A stretch of DNA of 53,118 nucleotides from CAIKKG01 sp037444725 (GCA_037444725.1 JBBILW010000002.1:1-53118), one strand, 5' to 3'; shown: positions 23,739 to 31,896, counted from the stretch's first letter. The notes: a model not told the origin generated them from the sequence alone. A program made the numbers and translations.

Positions 23739-24965
23739 TTAGTCATCTTCACCGTCATGCTCGTCCTCATGATGACTCTGTGAGGATGCGTGCTCTGAAG
23801 CGCGTTCCGACTCGTGATGAGTCTCCTGCTTTTCTATCTTCTGTTCGTGATGGTCTTCCCTGTCGGCCTGCTTGTCCCATCCATTATGGTTGCCATTGTT
23901 GGATGAACCGCCGTTGCCGTTTCCATTACCATTTCCGTTGTTGCCATTTCCATTACCATTGTTGCCGTTACCATTTCCGTTATTGCCGTTTCCATTGCCC
24001 CCGCCGGTATATACCTTTCCGGTAACTTTGATGGTTACAACCTGAGAAACGCCAACGTTTCCTGCCGCATCGTATGCCTTCGTCTGAAGCTTGTAGGTTC
24101 CCGTGTACGCCTGGGTAAGATCCCACGCGAACGAATACGGCGCAACCGTAGATGACGCGGAGAGCGTGCCGTTAATCCAAAGCTCAACCTTCGTCACGCC
24201 GACATTGTCGGACGCTGAAGAAGTAATGATGAGCTGGCCGGTCGGCATCGAGTTGTCTGCGGGTGAAGTAAGCGAAATGACGGGCAAGGTCGTATCAGTC
24301 GTGGTCGTGCTCGTAGCAGTCGACGTTGCGGTGGTTGAAGTCGCAGTAGTCGACGTCGCCGTGCTCGTCGCCGAACCGTTTGAGACCGTTACCGTAAACA
24401 CGGTTGACGTGCCCATGTTATTCGCCAAATCGTATGACTTTGCCTGAATGGTGTGCGAACCGTTCGTCGCGGTCGTGGTATCCCACGCATATGCATACGG
24501 AGACGATGTCGCAGAGCCCTTCAATGCGCCGTCAACATAAAATTCTACTTTCGCTACGCCCATAAGGTACGGGTCCATTCGGGGAGAAAGGCTAAGCCCA
24601 TGTCCCTGGAAATAGAGCGCATCATTGTTCGCGCCGCACACGAAACCTCCCGATGATACGAGCGAAATGGGATGCCCTCCCTGAGCCGGCGTCGGTGTGA
24701 GCGGTCCCACGTCAAAACTCTGTCCATAAATGCGGATAGGGCACGACGGATTATAACGCGTGTCCGTTGAACTCGCGGTTATCGAAACCGTTCCCGAAAC
24801 TGTCGAACCGTTCGCGGGCGCATTAAGCTGCACGGTCGGCGGAATTACGTCCGGTCCGGTTACCGCAGCAACTGCCGATGAGGGCAGCATGGGAGCGATA
24901 AGGGTGAACGCGAGTGCGCCTACCATAATAGATTTCAAACGTTTGGATTTTGTAATTGTATTCAT
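23739..24965 (-). CDS. Secreted Ig-domain protein with Gly-Asn linker and His/Glu-rich tail
   Basis: 408 residues. Signal peptide ending PSSAVAA; two bacterial Ig-like domains (PPTVQLNAPANGSTVSGTVS... and LPVISLTSPADNSMPTGQL..., each with a VxxVEF/WxxG core) joined by an Ala-Thr-Ser linker; then a GN-rich stretch of about 50 residues and a tail dense in His, Glu, Asp and Ser (DREDHHEQKIEKQETHHESE). The tail has at least nine histidines and may bind divalent metal. It lies next to the copper operon but has its own promoter region and is separated by a terminator. Confidence 0.7.
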   Translation of the reverse strand: MNTITKSKRLKSIMVGALAFTLIAPMLPSSAVAAVTGPDVIPPTVQLNAPANGSTVSGTVSITASSTDTRYNPSCPIRIYGQSFDVGPLTPTPAQGGHPISLVSSGGFVCGANNDALYFQGHGLSLSPRMDPYLMGVAKVEFYVDGALKGSATSSPYAYAWDTTTATNGSHTIQAKSYDLANNMGTSTVFTVTVSNGSATSTATSTTATSTTATSTATSTTTTDTTLPVISLTSPADNSMPTGQLIITSSASDNVGVTKVELWINGTLSASSTVAPYSFAWDLTQAYTGTYKLQTKAYDAAGNVGVSQVVTIKVTGKVYTGGGNGNGNNGNGNGNNGNGNGNNGNGNGNGNGGSSNNGNHNGWDKQADREDHHEQKIEKQETHHESERASEHASSQSHHEDEHDGEDD

Positions 24966-24988
24966 TGTGTTTTGTAAGATTTTGCCGG

Positions 24989-25043
24989 GGTAACAGGGAA
25001 AATGTACTCGACCTTTCGTATAAATAAAGCGCTCCCTGTTACC
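24989..25043. repeat. 11-bp inverted repeat upstream of the Ig-domain gene
   Basis: GGTAACAGGGA at 24989-24999 and its exact complement TCCCTGTTACC at 25033-25043, 33 bp apart. The interval contains the GAAAGGTCGAGT motif. It could be a pair of regulator half-sites, a cruciform or a leader hairpin. Confidence 0.55.
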
Positions 25044-25098
25044 GCCTGGTACTAATATGACGGGCGCAACGGCAAATGCTTACACGTGCCAGATAATC

Positions 25099-25128
25099 AA
25101 AAAACCCGCACAGTATGCGGGTTTTTTG
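25099..25128. terminator. Terminator of the copper operon
   Basis: AAAAAACCCGCA-cagta-TGCGGGTTTTTT directly after the cupredoxin gene. Confidence 0.9.
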
Positions 25129-25137
25129 CCAGTTTTT

Positions 25138-25560
25138 TTAGTTAAATGCGATGGTTAAGCGATACATTCCCATGCCGCACATTGCCTGCAACTCGCTCCC
25201 CTGTTTTTGTACGGGAATGGCAAACTCGGTCACGCCCGTGGGAGGAAGCATTTGTCTCACGCTAAGCGCGGGAATCACGAACGATGCCGAGCAGTCGAAT
25301 GTGCTGCGCGTACGCATACGGAGCACGGTTGCAACGCCCGCCTTCGCTACAATCTCATTCGGGTAATACCCGCCCTTCGCATCAACTTCAATAACCTGCG
25401 TGCCTGCTTCCATGTGGACGGCATCGTCACTTCCTCGCGTTACGGGAGCTGCTCCCGTGCGTGCATTACTGCCGGCACTGCGCGTCACAATAAGCGTGCC
25501 GCCGATGATGCCGACCGCAAGAATAATAGAAGAAACAATAAGTGTAGTTCGATTGTTCAT
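25138..25560 (-). CDS. Membrane-anchored cupredoxin-like protein
   Basis: 140 residues. One N-terminal helix (LIVSSIILAVGIIGGTLIV), then a cupredoxin domain: GGYYPNEIVAKAGVATVLRM, Cys90 in FDCSASFVIP, and the copper-site loop CGMGMY (Cys128, Met130, Met132). The form with CGMGMY is the kind found beside copper P-type ATPases, and this gene is last in such an operon. Likely binds copper outside the membrane, as chaperone or trap. The start at 25560 was chosen because upstream in-frame sequence overlaps the TauE gene. Confidence 0.8.
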   Translation of the reverse strand: MNNRTTLIVSSIILAVGIIGGTLIVTRSAGSNARTGAAPVTRGSDDAVHMEAGTQVIEVDAKGGYYPNEIVAKAGVATVLRMRTRSTFDCSASFVIPALSVRQMLPPTGVTEFAIPVQKQGSELQAMCGMGMYRLTIAFN

Positions 25561-25565
25561 ATTGG

Positions 25566-26588
25566 TTAGAATCCGAATACCGGGCGGATAATACCCGCCG
25601 CCGCAAGACTGTTCACAATATTCATAATACCGAACGCGACAACAAGCAACCCCGCCGTTTTGAAGAACACGCCGGACCACTTTCCTTTTCCAAGCTCCAT
25701 CGAAGTAAAGCTGATAAGAGCGAGTACGGGCAACGTACCGAGCGCGAATGCAAACATGGTCGTAGCACCCCCTATGAACGTGCCGGTCGTAAGACTGTAG
25801 ACCTGCATTGATTGTGTGAATCCGCACGGCAAGAAAAACGTCGAAGCGCCGATAAGGAGCGGTACCAAGTCATGCTCCATCTTCACCGTTTTTTTAGTAA
25901 AACGGGTAAGGAATGCGGGCATATGAGGCTGGAAATATTTTGCCCACGGAAACACATCGAGCAGATTAATGCCGAGTGAGAGCATAATGAGCCCGACAAG
26001 CGTTCCTAATATAAGTGTCGCAACGCCGCTTAACGTAAACGCAGAACCGATAAGTCCGATGACTCCACCGAGCAGGAAGAAAGAAACGAGGCGTCCTGCG
26101 TGGAAAAGAATCTGCGGACCGGACTTCTCGCCCTCTTTTGAATATTGCGCCGAGACCGACAGCAATAAGCCTCCCACAACCGCAAGGCATGAGGAAACCG
26201 ACGCCACGAGCCCGATGCCGAATGCCGCTGAAAAATTGACGTTCTCCGCGCTGATGAGGTTTACGAGCCCCATTTTCTGGAGTAAGTAAAAGACGAGTGA
26301 AAACGCAATAGCAATCGGAACGGCAAATGTAAACTCACTCCACTTCGGCACGAAACGCGTTTTTTGAACGGTGAGCGTATATCCGTCTTTTTTTATAAGC
26401 GCGGAAAGCTCACGCGCGATTTGATCTGCGGCAGCATCGTTTTCAACGACCACCTCCGCGGTATTGTGTACGTCATCGACATGTACGCGCTTCACTCCCG
26501 GAACTTCGGAAAGTTTGTCGGTGATAAGAATGCCGCATGCCTTGCAATGCATCCCCTGCACATGAAACAAATGTTTGTGATCAGCCAT
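25566..26588 (-). CDS. HMA domain fused to TauE/SafE (DsbD-like) membrane protein
   Basis: 340 residues. An N-terminal heavy-metal-associated domain with GMHCKAC at 12-18 is followed by six or more membrane helices of the sulfite exporter TauE/SafE or DsbD-like group (ASVSSCLAVVGGLLLSVSA; LIGASTFFLPCGFTQSMQVY). Paired Cys in the helices (SSC, PCG) suggest thiol or metal handling. Second gene after csoR-copA, ending 5 nt before the cupredoxin. It may pass copper or electrons between the HMA domain and the exported cupredoxin. Confidence 0.82.
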   Translation of the reverse strand: MADHKHLFHVQGMHCKACGILITDKLSEVPGVKRVHVDDVHNTAEVVVENDAAADQIARELSALIKKDGYTLTVQKTRFVPKWSEFTFAVPIAIAFSLVFYLLQKMGLVNLISAENVNFSAAFGIGLVASVSSCLAVVGGLLLSVSAQYSKEGEKSGPQILFHAGRLVSFFLLGGVIGLIGSAFTLSGVATLILGTLVGLIMLSLGINLLDVFPWAKYFQPHMPAFLTRFTKKTVKMEHDLVPLLIGASTFFLPCGFTQSMQVYSLTTGTFIGGATTMFAFALGTLPVLALISFTSMELGKGKWSGVFFKTAGLLVVAFGIMNIVNSLAAAGIIRPVFGF

Positions 26589-26590
26589 GG

Positions 26591-28876
26591 TTATGAAAGT
26601 TTGATTGTTTTAAGACGAAGTGAGTTGCCGACGACTGATACGCTGCTCCCCGCCATCGCGATTCCCGCGAATACGGGACTTAAGAATATTCCCCAGATTG
26701 GATACAGAGCGCCCGCCGCAAGCGGTATGCCGATCACATTGTAGAAGAACGCCCAGAAAAGATTTTGCCGAATCGTGCGCATCGTCCGTACGGCGAGCAT
26801 ATGCGCCTGCACCATCTTGTGGATGTCGCCCTTCAGCAACGTTATGCCTGCAGCCTCCATTGCGATATCGGCGCCCGTCGCCATCGCAACGCCTACGTTT
26901 GCTTGTGTAAGTGCGGGCGCATCATTAATGCCGTCACCCACCATGGCGACATTCCCGCCCTTCATCTGAAGTTCTTTTATTTTTTCCGCCTTCTCGTTCG
27001 GCATTACTTCCGCAATAACTTCGTCTATCCCTGCAAGTTTAGCGATGTAGGAAGCCGCGCGCCTATTGTCACCGGTCAACATTATCGTTTTCAGTCCCCG
27101 CGCGTGAAGCGCGCCTATCGCTTCTTTCACGCCAGACTTAATGGTATCGCTAAGAGCCAAAATACCTATCGCCTTTCCGGCAACCGCAACCACGACTACC
27201 GTCTTCCCCTCATTCTGCAATTCATTGAATCTGGGCAGTTGCACGTCGTCCACATTCGGTCGGCGCACTATTACCTCTTGTCCGCCTACTTTTCCTTTCA
27301 CGCCAACTCCCTCCATCGAGGAAAAGTCTTTGGGCTCCTCAATCGCGACGGAAAGCCGCTCAGCCTCCGCGACAATCGCGCGCGCGAGCGGATGCTCCGA
27401 ATGCCGCTCAATGCTCCCTGCAATGTGCAGGATATCGGCCTCACTCGCGCTTCCAGCAGAAATAATATCGGTAACGCGCGGCGCGCCTTCGGTTATAGTT
27501 CCCGTTTTATCGAATACAATCGTATCAACGTGCGAAAGACTCTCAAGCGATTCAGCATCTTTAATAAGAATGCCGTACTCAGCGCCTTTGCCGACGCCCA
27601 CAATAATCGCCGTCGGCGTTGCGAGCCCCAACGCGCACGGACACGCAATCACGAGCACGCCGACGAACGCGAGAAGCGCGAATGAAAATGCGTTAGTGAA
27701 ACCGAGCGACGATGTGCCGATTGCAAGCCACAATATAAGTGACAGCGTCGCAATAATGAGCACGACCGGCACGAATACGCCTGATATCTTATCGGCGAGC
27801 GCCTGTATGGGTGCTTTGGACCCTTGAGCCTCCGCCACCATTTTCACGATTTGCGCGAGCATGGTGTCGGCACCGACGCGCGTTGCGCGGCACTTCAACA
27901 TTCCCTGCTTATTAATAGTCGCTCCGACAACGCTATCGCCCGCTCTCTTGTCTGCGGGAATCGGCTCGCCTGTAAGCATTGATTCGTCGACAGAAGAAGC
28001 TCCGTCTATCACCACGCCATCCACCGGAACCTTTGCGCCCGGACGCACGATGAAAATATCACCGAACACAAGCTCCGACACGGGAATCTCGACTTCCTTT
28101 CCATCACGAACCACGATTGCGGTTTTTGCCTGAAGCCCGAGCAATTTTTCAATTGCCTCTCCTGTGCGAAGTCTCGAACGAGCTTCCAAATATTTTCCGA
28201 GGAGCACGAAACCGATAACGACGATAGTAACATCAAAGTACGCGTATTCGGGAAATTTGAAATATTCCCGTACCTGCGGCAAGAGCACAATGACTGCGCT
28301 GTATATGTATGCGGAAAGTGTGCCGATGCCTATCAGCGTATCCATGTTTGCTACGCGGTAGCGGATAAATCTGCCGACGCCCTGCACGAACGGCCACCCA
28401 GCCCAAAAAAGCGTAATGCTTGAGAGCGCGAGCAATATTACATTCTTCACCTCCATCGTAATCGGCAGCGCAGGCACTCCTTTTATGTACGTACCTGCAA
28501 TCTCTAGCGCCATATTCGCAAATACGATGAGTGCGAGAGGAAACGTGAAACGCACCTTCGCGAGCATATCTGCAAGCTCTTTAAGCTTCTCCTCTTTCGC
28601 GCGCATATCGGGACCCTCGTGATGATGTCCGCTCATATCCATACCCGGCGTATGCACATGACCCTCCATGGACTCAAATGAATAGCCGATTGGCTCGAGC
28701 TCCTTATTCATTGATTCGAGCCGGGTGATATCCGTGTCGCCGTCAATTTTTACCGTATCAGTCGCAAAGTTCACATCCACGGAATGGATACCGGGAAGTT
28801 TGCCGACGCGTTTTGAAATAATCTGAGCACAGCTCGCACAATGCATTCCTTTTACCCGATAGGTTTGTGAGGCCAT
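26591..28876 (-). CDS. copA: Copper-exporting P1B-type ATPase
   Basis: 761 residues. One HMA domain with GMHCASC at 10-16, then an unusual His/Met insert (HVHTPGMDMSGHHHEG) before the first helix, the metal-transport CPC in ACPCALGLATPTA, the phosphorylation site DKTGTITEG, the nucleotide-domain HP in SEHPLARAI, and GDGINDAPAL. CPC with a His/Met-rich N-terminal insert fits copper, possibly silver. Transcribed after csoR and before the HMA-TauE gene with gaps of 2-3 nt. Confidence 0.93.
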   Translation of the reverse strand: MASQTYRVKGMHCASCAQIISKRVGKLPGIHSVDVNFATDTVKIDGDTDITRLESMNKELEPIGYSFESMEGHVHTPGMDMSGHHHEGPDMRAKEEKLKELADMLAKVRFTFPLALIVFANMALEIAGTYIKGVPALPITMEVKNVILLALSSITLFWAGWPFVQGVGRFIRYRVANMDTLIGIGTLSAYIYSAVIVLLPQVREYFKFPEYAYFDVTIVVIGFVLLGKYLEARSRLRTGEAIEKLLGLQAKTAIVVRDGKEVEIPVSELVFGDIFIVRPGAKVPVDGVVIDGASSVDESMLTGEPIPADKRAGDSVVGATINKQGMLKCRATRVGADTMLAQIVKMVAEAQGSKAPIQALADKISGVFVPVVLIIATLSLILWLAIGTSSLGFTNAFSFALLAFVGVLVIACPCALGLATPTAIIVGVGKGAEYGILIKDAESLESLSHVDTIVFDKTGTITEGAPRVTDIISAGSASEADILHIAGSIERHSEHPLARAIVAEAERLSVAIEEPKDFSSMEGVGVKGKVGGQEVIVRRPNVDDVQLPRFNELQNEGKTVVVVAVAGKAIGILALSDTIKSGVKEAIGALHARGLKTIMLTGDNRRAASYIAKLAGIDEVIAEVMPNEKAEKIKELQMKGGNVAMVGDGINDAPALTQANVGVAMATGADIAMEAAGITLLKGDIHKMVQAHMLAVRTMRTIRQNLFWAFFYNVIGIPLAAGALYPIWGIFLSPVFAGIAMAGSSVSVVGNSLRLKTIKLS

Positions 28877-28879
28877 ATA

Positions 28880-29146
28880 TTATTTAAGATCGTAAATGCG
28901 CAAAAGCTCTTCGGCCGTTTGTGCTTTATTCTCGTGAATCTTATGCTCCACGCAATGATAAAGATGCCCCTTAAGCAATGAATGTTCGGCGCTCCGCAAA
29001 AGGCCTATCGCCGCATGCGTCTGCTGAATGACCTCCGGGCAGTATGCGCCGCTCTCAATCATTGTGGAGACCTTGCGCACCAATCCCTCTGCTTGCTTCA
29101 CCAGCTTCTCTGCCTTCGCCTTATCGGCGGTAATAGCTTGTTTCAT
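28880..29146 (-). CDS. csoR: CsoR-type copper-sensing repressor
   Basis: 88 residues. The ligands Cys36 (AYCPEV), His61 and Cys65 (GHLYHCV) fall at the same numbers as in M. tuberculosis CsoR, which binds Cu(I) through this triad. Helical DUF156 fold. First gene of the copper operon, behind an operator on its own -10, so Cu(I) should release it and switch on copA and partners. The FrmR group lacks this exact set, so copper is the best guess. Confidence 0.9.
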   Translation of the reverse strand: MKQAITADKAKAEKLVKQAEGLVRKVSTMIESGAYCPEVIQQTHAAIGLLRSAEHSLLKGHLYHCVEHKIHENKAQTAEELLRIYDLK

Positions 29147-29150
29147 ACCT

Positions 29151-29185
29151 GGTACCTAGTATAGGGGTACCTCCCGTGTCGTCAA
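29151..29185 (-). promoter_or_regulatory. Promoter and CsoR-like operator of the copper operon
   Basis: Minus strand: TTGACG (29180-29185), 16-bp spacer, TATACT (29158-29163). A palindrome with GGTACC at both ends (29151-29171) and CCCCTATACTAGG inside covers the -10, resembling the G/C-tract operators of CsoR. The start codon is 11 nt beyond the -10, so the leader is very short. Confidence 0.75.
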
Positions 29186-29201
29186 GAGGGGTTATCCCCT
29201 G

Positions 29202-29696
29202 TTAGCGGGCCGCGCAGACGGCAGCCGCGGCGCATGTTTCTTCGAGTGTGGCACAGAGCGGAATACGCGGACAGTCTTGTGTGAGGCGTCTCCGGATATA
29301 GCGCTCATTGGAAAATCCTTCTTCAATGCCAACCACAAGACGCACGCCGTCGCGCTCATGGTGCATCTTCCATTCGGCAAGTTCGAAGCGCGTAGTCTGC
29401 GCGTACGCGCGTTCGCATGAATGCTCTTTCTCTTTCGCGAGCCAAAAAAGGATGACACCATTCTCTGCCGCACGGCGTAAATGTTTCGTCTCCCAATCCA
29501 CCTGGTGCCCATAATCAAAAGTGCCGGGAGGATACTCGCCTCTCGGAGATGCTATATTGAGGCGCGGATTGAGCGCACGGAGCTGAGCAATCGCTTGCGA
29601 ATGCCAATCCTCTGCTCCTTGAATCGGCCCTGCGAGAAACACAAGCGGCCCTGATATTTCTGCTTCATGCGGCACGATAATCAGCTTGCCGCTCAT
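29202..29696 (-). CDS. Nucleoside 2-deoxyribosyltransferase-like protein
   Basis: 164 residues. VFLAGPIQGAEDWHSQAI near the N-terminus, VILFWLAKE in the middle and TRFELAEW towards the end are the substrate-loop, strand and Glu-containing motifs of the nucleoside deoxyribosyltransferase-like fold. It may work in nucleotide salvage; substrate unknown. The ATG at 29696 was preferred to a GTG two codons upstream. It overlaps the stop of the gene before it. The C-terminal Ala/Cys-rich end (CAAAAVCAAR) is unusual. Confidence 0.65.
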   Translation of the reverse strand: MSGKLIIVPHEAEISGPLVFLAGPIQGAEDWHSQAIAQLRALNPRLNIASPRGEYPPGTFDYGHQVDWETKHLRRAAENGVILFWLAKEKEHSCERAYAQTTRFELAEWKMHHERDGVRLVVGIEEGFSNERYIRRRLTQDCPRIPLCATLEETCAAAAVCAAR

Positions 29697-29698
29697 GC

Positions 29699-30052
29699 TC
29701 ACTGCTTATTTAAAATTTTTGCAGTCGAGGAAGAATACGCCCGTCCGTCGGCCGAAGAGCTTGCCCGTGTGTGCGTAGTCGATGAAATAGTAAGCGCGTT
29801 AACCTGATTTTGAAGGTCAACGAGCTGATTCTGAGTATTCGTGAGATCGGATCTGAGTTGCGCCACCTGATTCTGCATTTCCGCAAGCGTAACGTTTGCA
29901 TCAGTCGCGGAAACATCCTGCTGTCGGATGACGCGCGCGATATTCGCCGAAGCCTCGATGCGATTGCCCGGCATATCGGCAATAGAAGCACCTGCAATAA
30001 GCAATATGCCTATCGCGAGCAGTGAAAACGGAAGTACGTGTTTCGATGCCAT
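29699..30052 (-). CDS. Exported or anchored coiled-coil protein
   Basis: 117 residues. N-terminal hydrophobic segment (VLPFSLLAIGILLIAGASIA), then a coiled coil (LAEMQNQVAQLRSDLTNTQN...) with Asn/Gln at core positions and a Ser/Thr tail. Looks like a small envelope spacer protein. Overlaps the deoxyribosyltransferase start by a few bases, so both form one transcript. No family recognised. Confidence 0.55.
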   Translation of the reverse strand: MASKHVLPFSLLAIGILLIAGASIADMPGNRIEASANIARVIRQQDVSATDANVTLAEMQNQVAQLRSDLTNTQNQLVDLQNQVNALTISSTTHTRASSSADGRAYSSSTAKILNKQ

Positions 30053-30082
30053 TATTTATATTTTATCACACGCATCATGATA

Positions 30083-30112
30083 AAAATAAATCCGCTCGTT
30101 ATGAGCGGATTT
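30083..30112 (-). terminator. Terminator of the lysine-rich miniprotein gene
   Basis: AAATCCGCTC-gttat-GAGCGGATTT with T-rich sequence on the minus strand, just after the TAA at 30118. Confidence 0.85.
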
Positions 30113-30117
30113 ATGTT

Positions 30118-30213
30118 TTAGCGGCGGCGCTTTGCAGTCTTCTTTTTCTTCGGAGCTGCCTTCCTTCTCTTCGGAGCCGCTTTTCTCTTTGCTACCTTTT
30201 TCTTCTTTGCCAT
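30118..30213 (-). CDS. 31-residue lysine/arginine-rich miniprotein
   Basis: ATG at 30213, TAA at 30118-30120. The product is MAKKKKVAKRKAAPKRRK followed by AAPKKKKTAKRRR: nearly all Lys, Arg, Ala and Pro, with AAPK repeats like the tail of histone H1 or bacterial KAAPK nucleoid proteins. Likely binds DNA or RNA. A hairpin terminator directly follows, and an AT-rich upstream region carries GAAAGGTCGAATAT, shared with two surface protein genes. Being so short it is easily missed by gene callers. Confidence 0.6.
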   Translation of the reverse strand: MAKKKKVAKRKAAPKRRKAAPKKKKTAKRRR

Positions 30214-30335
30214 ACGTTGTAATAAGTTATTTGAAATATTCGACCTTTCACTAAAATATTTTACTTGTCTTCATTGTATCATTTTATTTTTTCTTTTTTG
30301 CGCATTTTTAAACATTGTTGTGCATAACTTAAGGA

Positions 30336-30361
30336 AAATAAAAACCCCGCCACAGGCGGGG
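30336..30361 (-). terminator. Terminator of the 30365-31041 operon
   Basis: CCCCGCC-aca-GGCGGGG stem with T5 on the minus strand. Confidence 0.85.
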
Positions 30362-30364
30362 ATG

Positions 30365-30586
30365 CTATCGGCGGCGCTCGCGCCACTCGAGTCCGCAATC
30401 ATCGCAGAAATATTTCTGGACGCCTTTCTCAACATATGTGACGCGTGCGGGATGCGAGCATTGCTTCTGGAGTTCTTCAAGCTCAATCGCGAGATCAGCG
30501 AGTATGTTTTCGAGCGCCTCGGTCGCATTCTGGATTGCGCGGCACCGCGTACGCGTTTCTATCCGCTCAAGCGTCAGTGATTTCAT
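30365..30586 (-). CDS. Small protein with zinc-ribbon-like cysteines
   Basis: 73 residues: an N-terminal helix (AIQNATEALENILADLAIEL), then CSHP ... YFCDDCGLEW, where Cys/His and CxxC could hold one zinc. Highly basic C-terminus (RERRR). GGGAG sits 6 nt before the ATG. It follows the 146-residue gene after 14 nt and shares its promoter and terminator. No family recognised. Confidence 0.6.
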   Translation of the reverse strand: MKSLTLERIETRTRCRAIQNATEALENILADLAIELEELQKQCSHPARVTYVEKGVQKYFCDDCGLEWRERRR

Positions 30587-30600
30587 TGCGCTCCCTCGAA

Positions 30601-31041
30601 CTATGCGTCGCGCAACAGCTCAGTTGCATGCGCAACGGCATGCATGAACTCTTGGTAACCCATGTGCTCGAAAATTTTCCTCGTGACGCGCCGGTCCGGT
30701 ACGTAGATCTTCGCGGGACGCACGCGGCACGTGGGATGATCCCACAAAAGTAGCGGACCTCCCATGGTGCCGACCGGATACACGTCGATGAGGCCGTAGT
30801 CCTGCGTAACGAGCCAGGAATGCTCGAACCGCATACTCGACCACCTTCCATCAACGAACGTGAGCTCATCAAAAACGTTGGCGAACGCGCGCGCGAGGAT
30901 GTGGCAGGAGAGCTCAATTGGCCTTCCCCTCTTGTCGTTCCAAAGCCTTACCCGCTCCGGAAAACGATTCACCTTCTCCTCGATGACCGCAAACAACTCG
31001 CGGTCCCGTTTCGAGATGTCATTCCAAACGCCTGGCTTCAT
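30601..31041 (-). CDS. Orphan protein with possible Cys-His-Asp catalytic triad
   Basis: 146 residues. AAGGAG lies about 8 nt before the ATG at 31041, which sets the start. SCHILARAFANVFDEL begins a helix with Cys46, FEHSWLV places His74 on a strand, and LIDVYPVG places Asp86 on the next strand. A Cys at a helix start followed by His and Asp on strands is the order of transglutaminase-like and papain-fold enzymes. This is an inference from layout; no family is recognised. First gene of a two-gene orphan operon with a clear promoter. Confidence 0.55.
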   Translation of the reverse strand: MKPGVWNDISKRDRELFAVIEEKVNRFPERVRLWNDKRGRPIELSCHILARAFANVFDELTFVDGRWSSMRFEHSWLVTQDYGLIDVYPVGTMGGPLLLWDHPTCRVRPAKIYVPDRRVTRKIFEHMGYQEFMHAVAHATELLRDA

Positions 31042-31088
31042 GAAACCGTCTCCTTTCAAGATTCGGTTGTTAATACAAAACTACGCAC

Positions 31089-31116
31089 ACCATACCACAT
31101 GTGTGAGACTTGGCAA
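31089..31116 (-). promoter_or_regulatory. Promoter of the 30365-31041 operon
   Basis: TTGCCA, 16-bp spacer ending ATGTGG, TATGGT, about 48 nt before the ATG. Confidence 0.65.
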
Positions 31117-31139
31117 CCTTCACGCGAAAACTCGCGCGA

Positions 31140-31892
31140 CTACTGAAAAACGACAGGAATCTCTCGCGAATCATCAAGTTCCGGGAGTCCTGATGGATTA
31201 TCTTTCTTCAGTATCAGGAATCCGCGCGTGCCATACGACGGTTTCTCAAATGTGAGCGTGCCTGAAAACGGTACGTAGTCGGTCGTCATCCATTCTCCTT
31301 CGGCTTTCGCAAAACTCTGCGCAATAATTTTTCCGTCCCAATCGGTGAGCACAAGCGGAAAGCTCGCCTCAAAAAACCAGCTCCCTCTCGCCTTCCCCCA
31401 AACGGCAAGAGGCGAACTGATTGCCCCGCCAGCTCGAGGAAGCGTAACAACAACCGGCTCCTGCGAAGCCGTACTGCTCGCGGAAACCCTGGCATCAATC
31501 GTCTCAATCCCGATTGCATTTACACATCTTCCTTCAAATGAACTGCGATATGCGCAATTATTTCCAAAATATTTTCCGTGGATTACGACACTTCCCGTTA
31601 ATTTCGTCGTTGTCGGCTCCTCATACACAGCAGCGAAATTGATGACGCGTCCGTCCGGCAATGTTTCTTGAAATATGTACCCGTGATTATCGGGGAGTTC
31701 CCCCTTAATCTCGCCCGCAACAACAATGCCGGGCGGCGCATATACAGGAATATTTTTCTCTTTATCAGCAACTATAAAAAAGCTTTGGGTGTAAATAAAT
31801 GCAAGGTAGGAAACCATTCCTCCGACAATGAGCATAATGAAAAGCGTACCCGCTACGAAATGATGGCCGTAATACTGTTGAGAAAGATGCAT
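31140..31892 (-). CDS. Membrane-anchored Gmad2-domain protein
   Basis: 250 residues. One N-terminal helix (LFIMLIVGGMVSYLAFIYTQ), an unassigned domain with two cysteines (NNCAYRS, GRCVNA), and a C-terminal Gmad2 immunoglobulin-like domain (PRAGGAISSPLAVWGKARGS...PSYGTRGFLILKKDNPSG). Gmad2 is known from spore-germination and many surface proteins. The start at 31892 lies 4 nt beyond the stop of the giant RCC1/FN3 gene, so both are probably made from one transcript and may act together at the cell surface. Confidence 0.75.
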   Translation of the reverse strand: MHLSQQYYGHHFVAGTLFIMLIVGGMVSYLAFIYTQSFFIVADKEKNIPVYAPPGIVVAGEIKGELPDNHGYIFQETLPDGRVINFAAVYEEPTTTKLTGSVVIHGKYFGNNCAYRSSFEGRCVNAIGIETIDARVSASSTASQEPVVVTLPRAGGAISSPLAVWGKARGSWFFEASFPLVLTDWDGKIIAQSFAKAEGEWMTTDYVPFSGTLTFEKPSYGTRGFLILKKDNPSGLPELDDSREIPVVFQ

Positions 31893-31896
31893 GTGA

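Noticed and set aside
29188..29201. AGGGG-ttat-CCCCT hairpin as a terminator after 29202
   Set aside because: Short stem without a following T run on the minus strand; it lies beside the csoR promoter and is more likely incidental.
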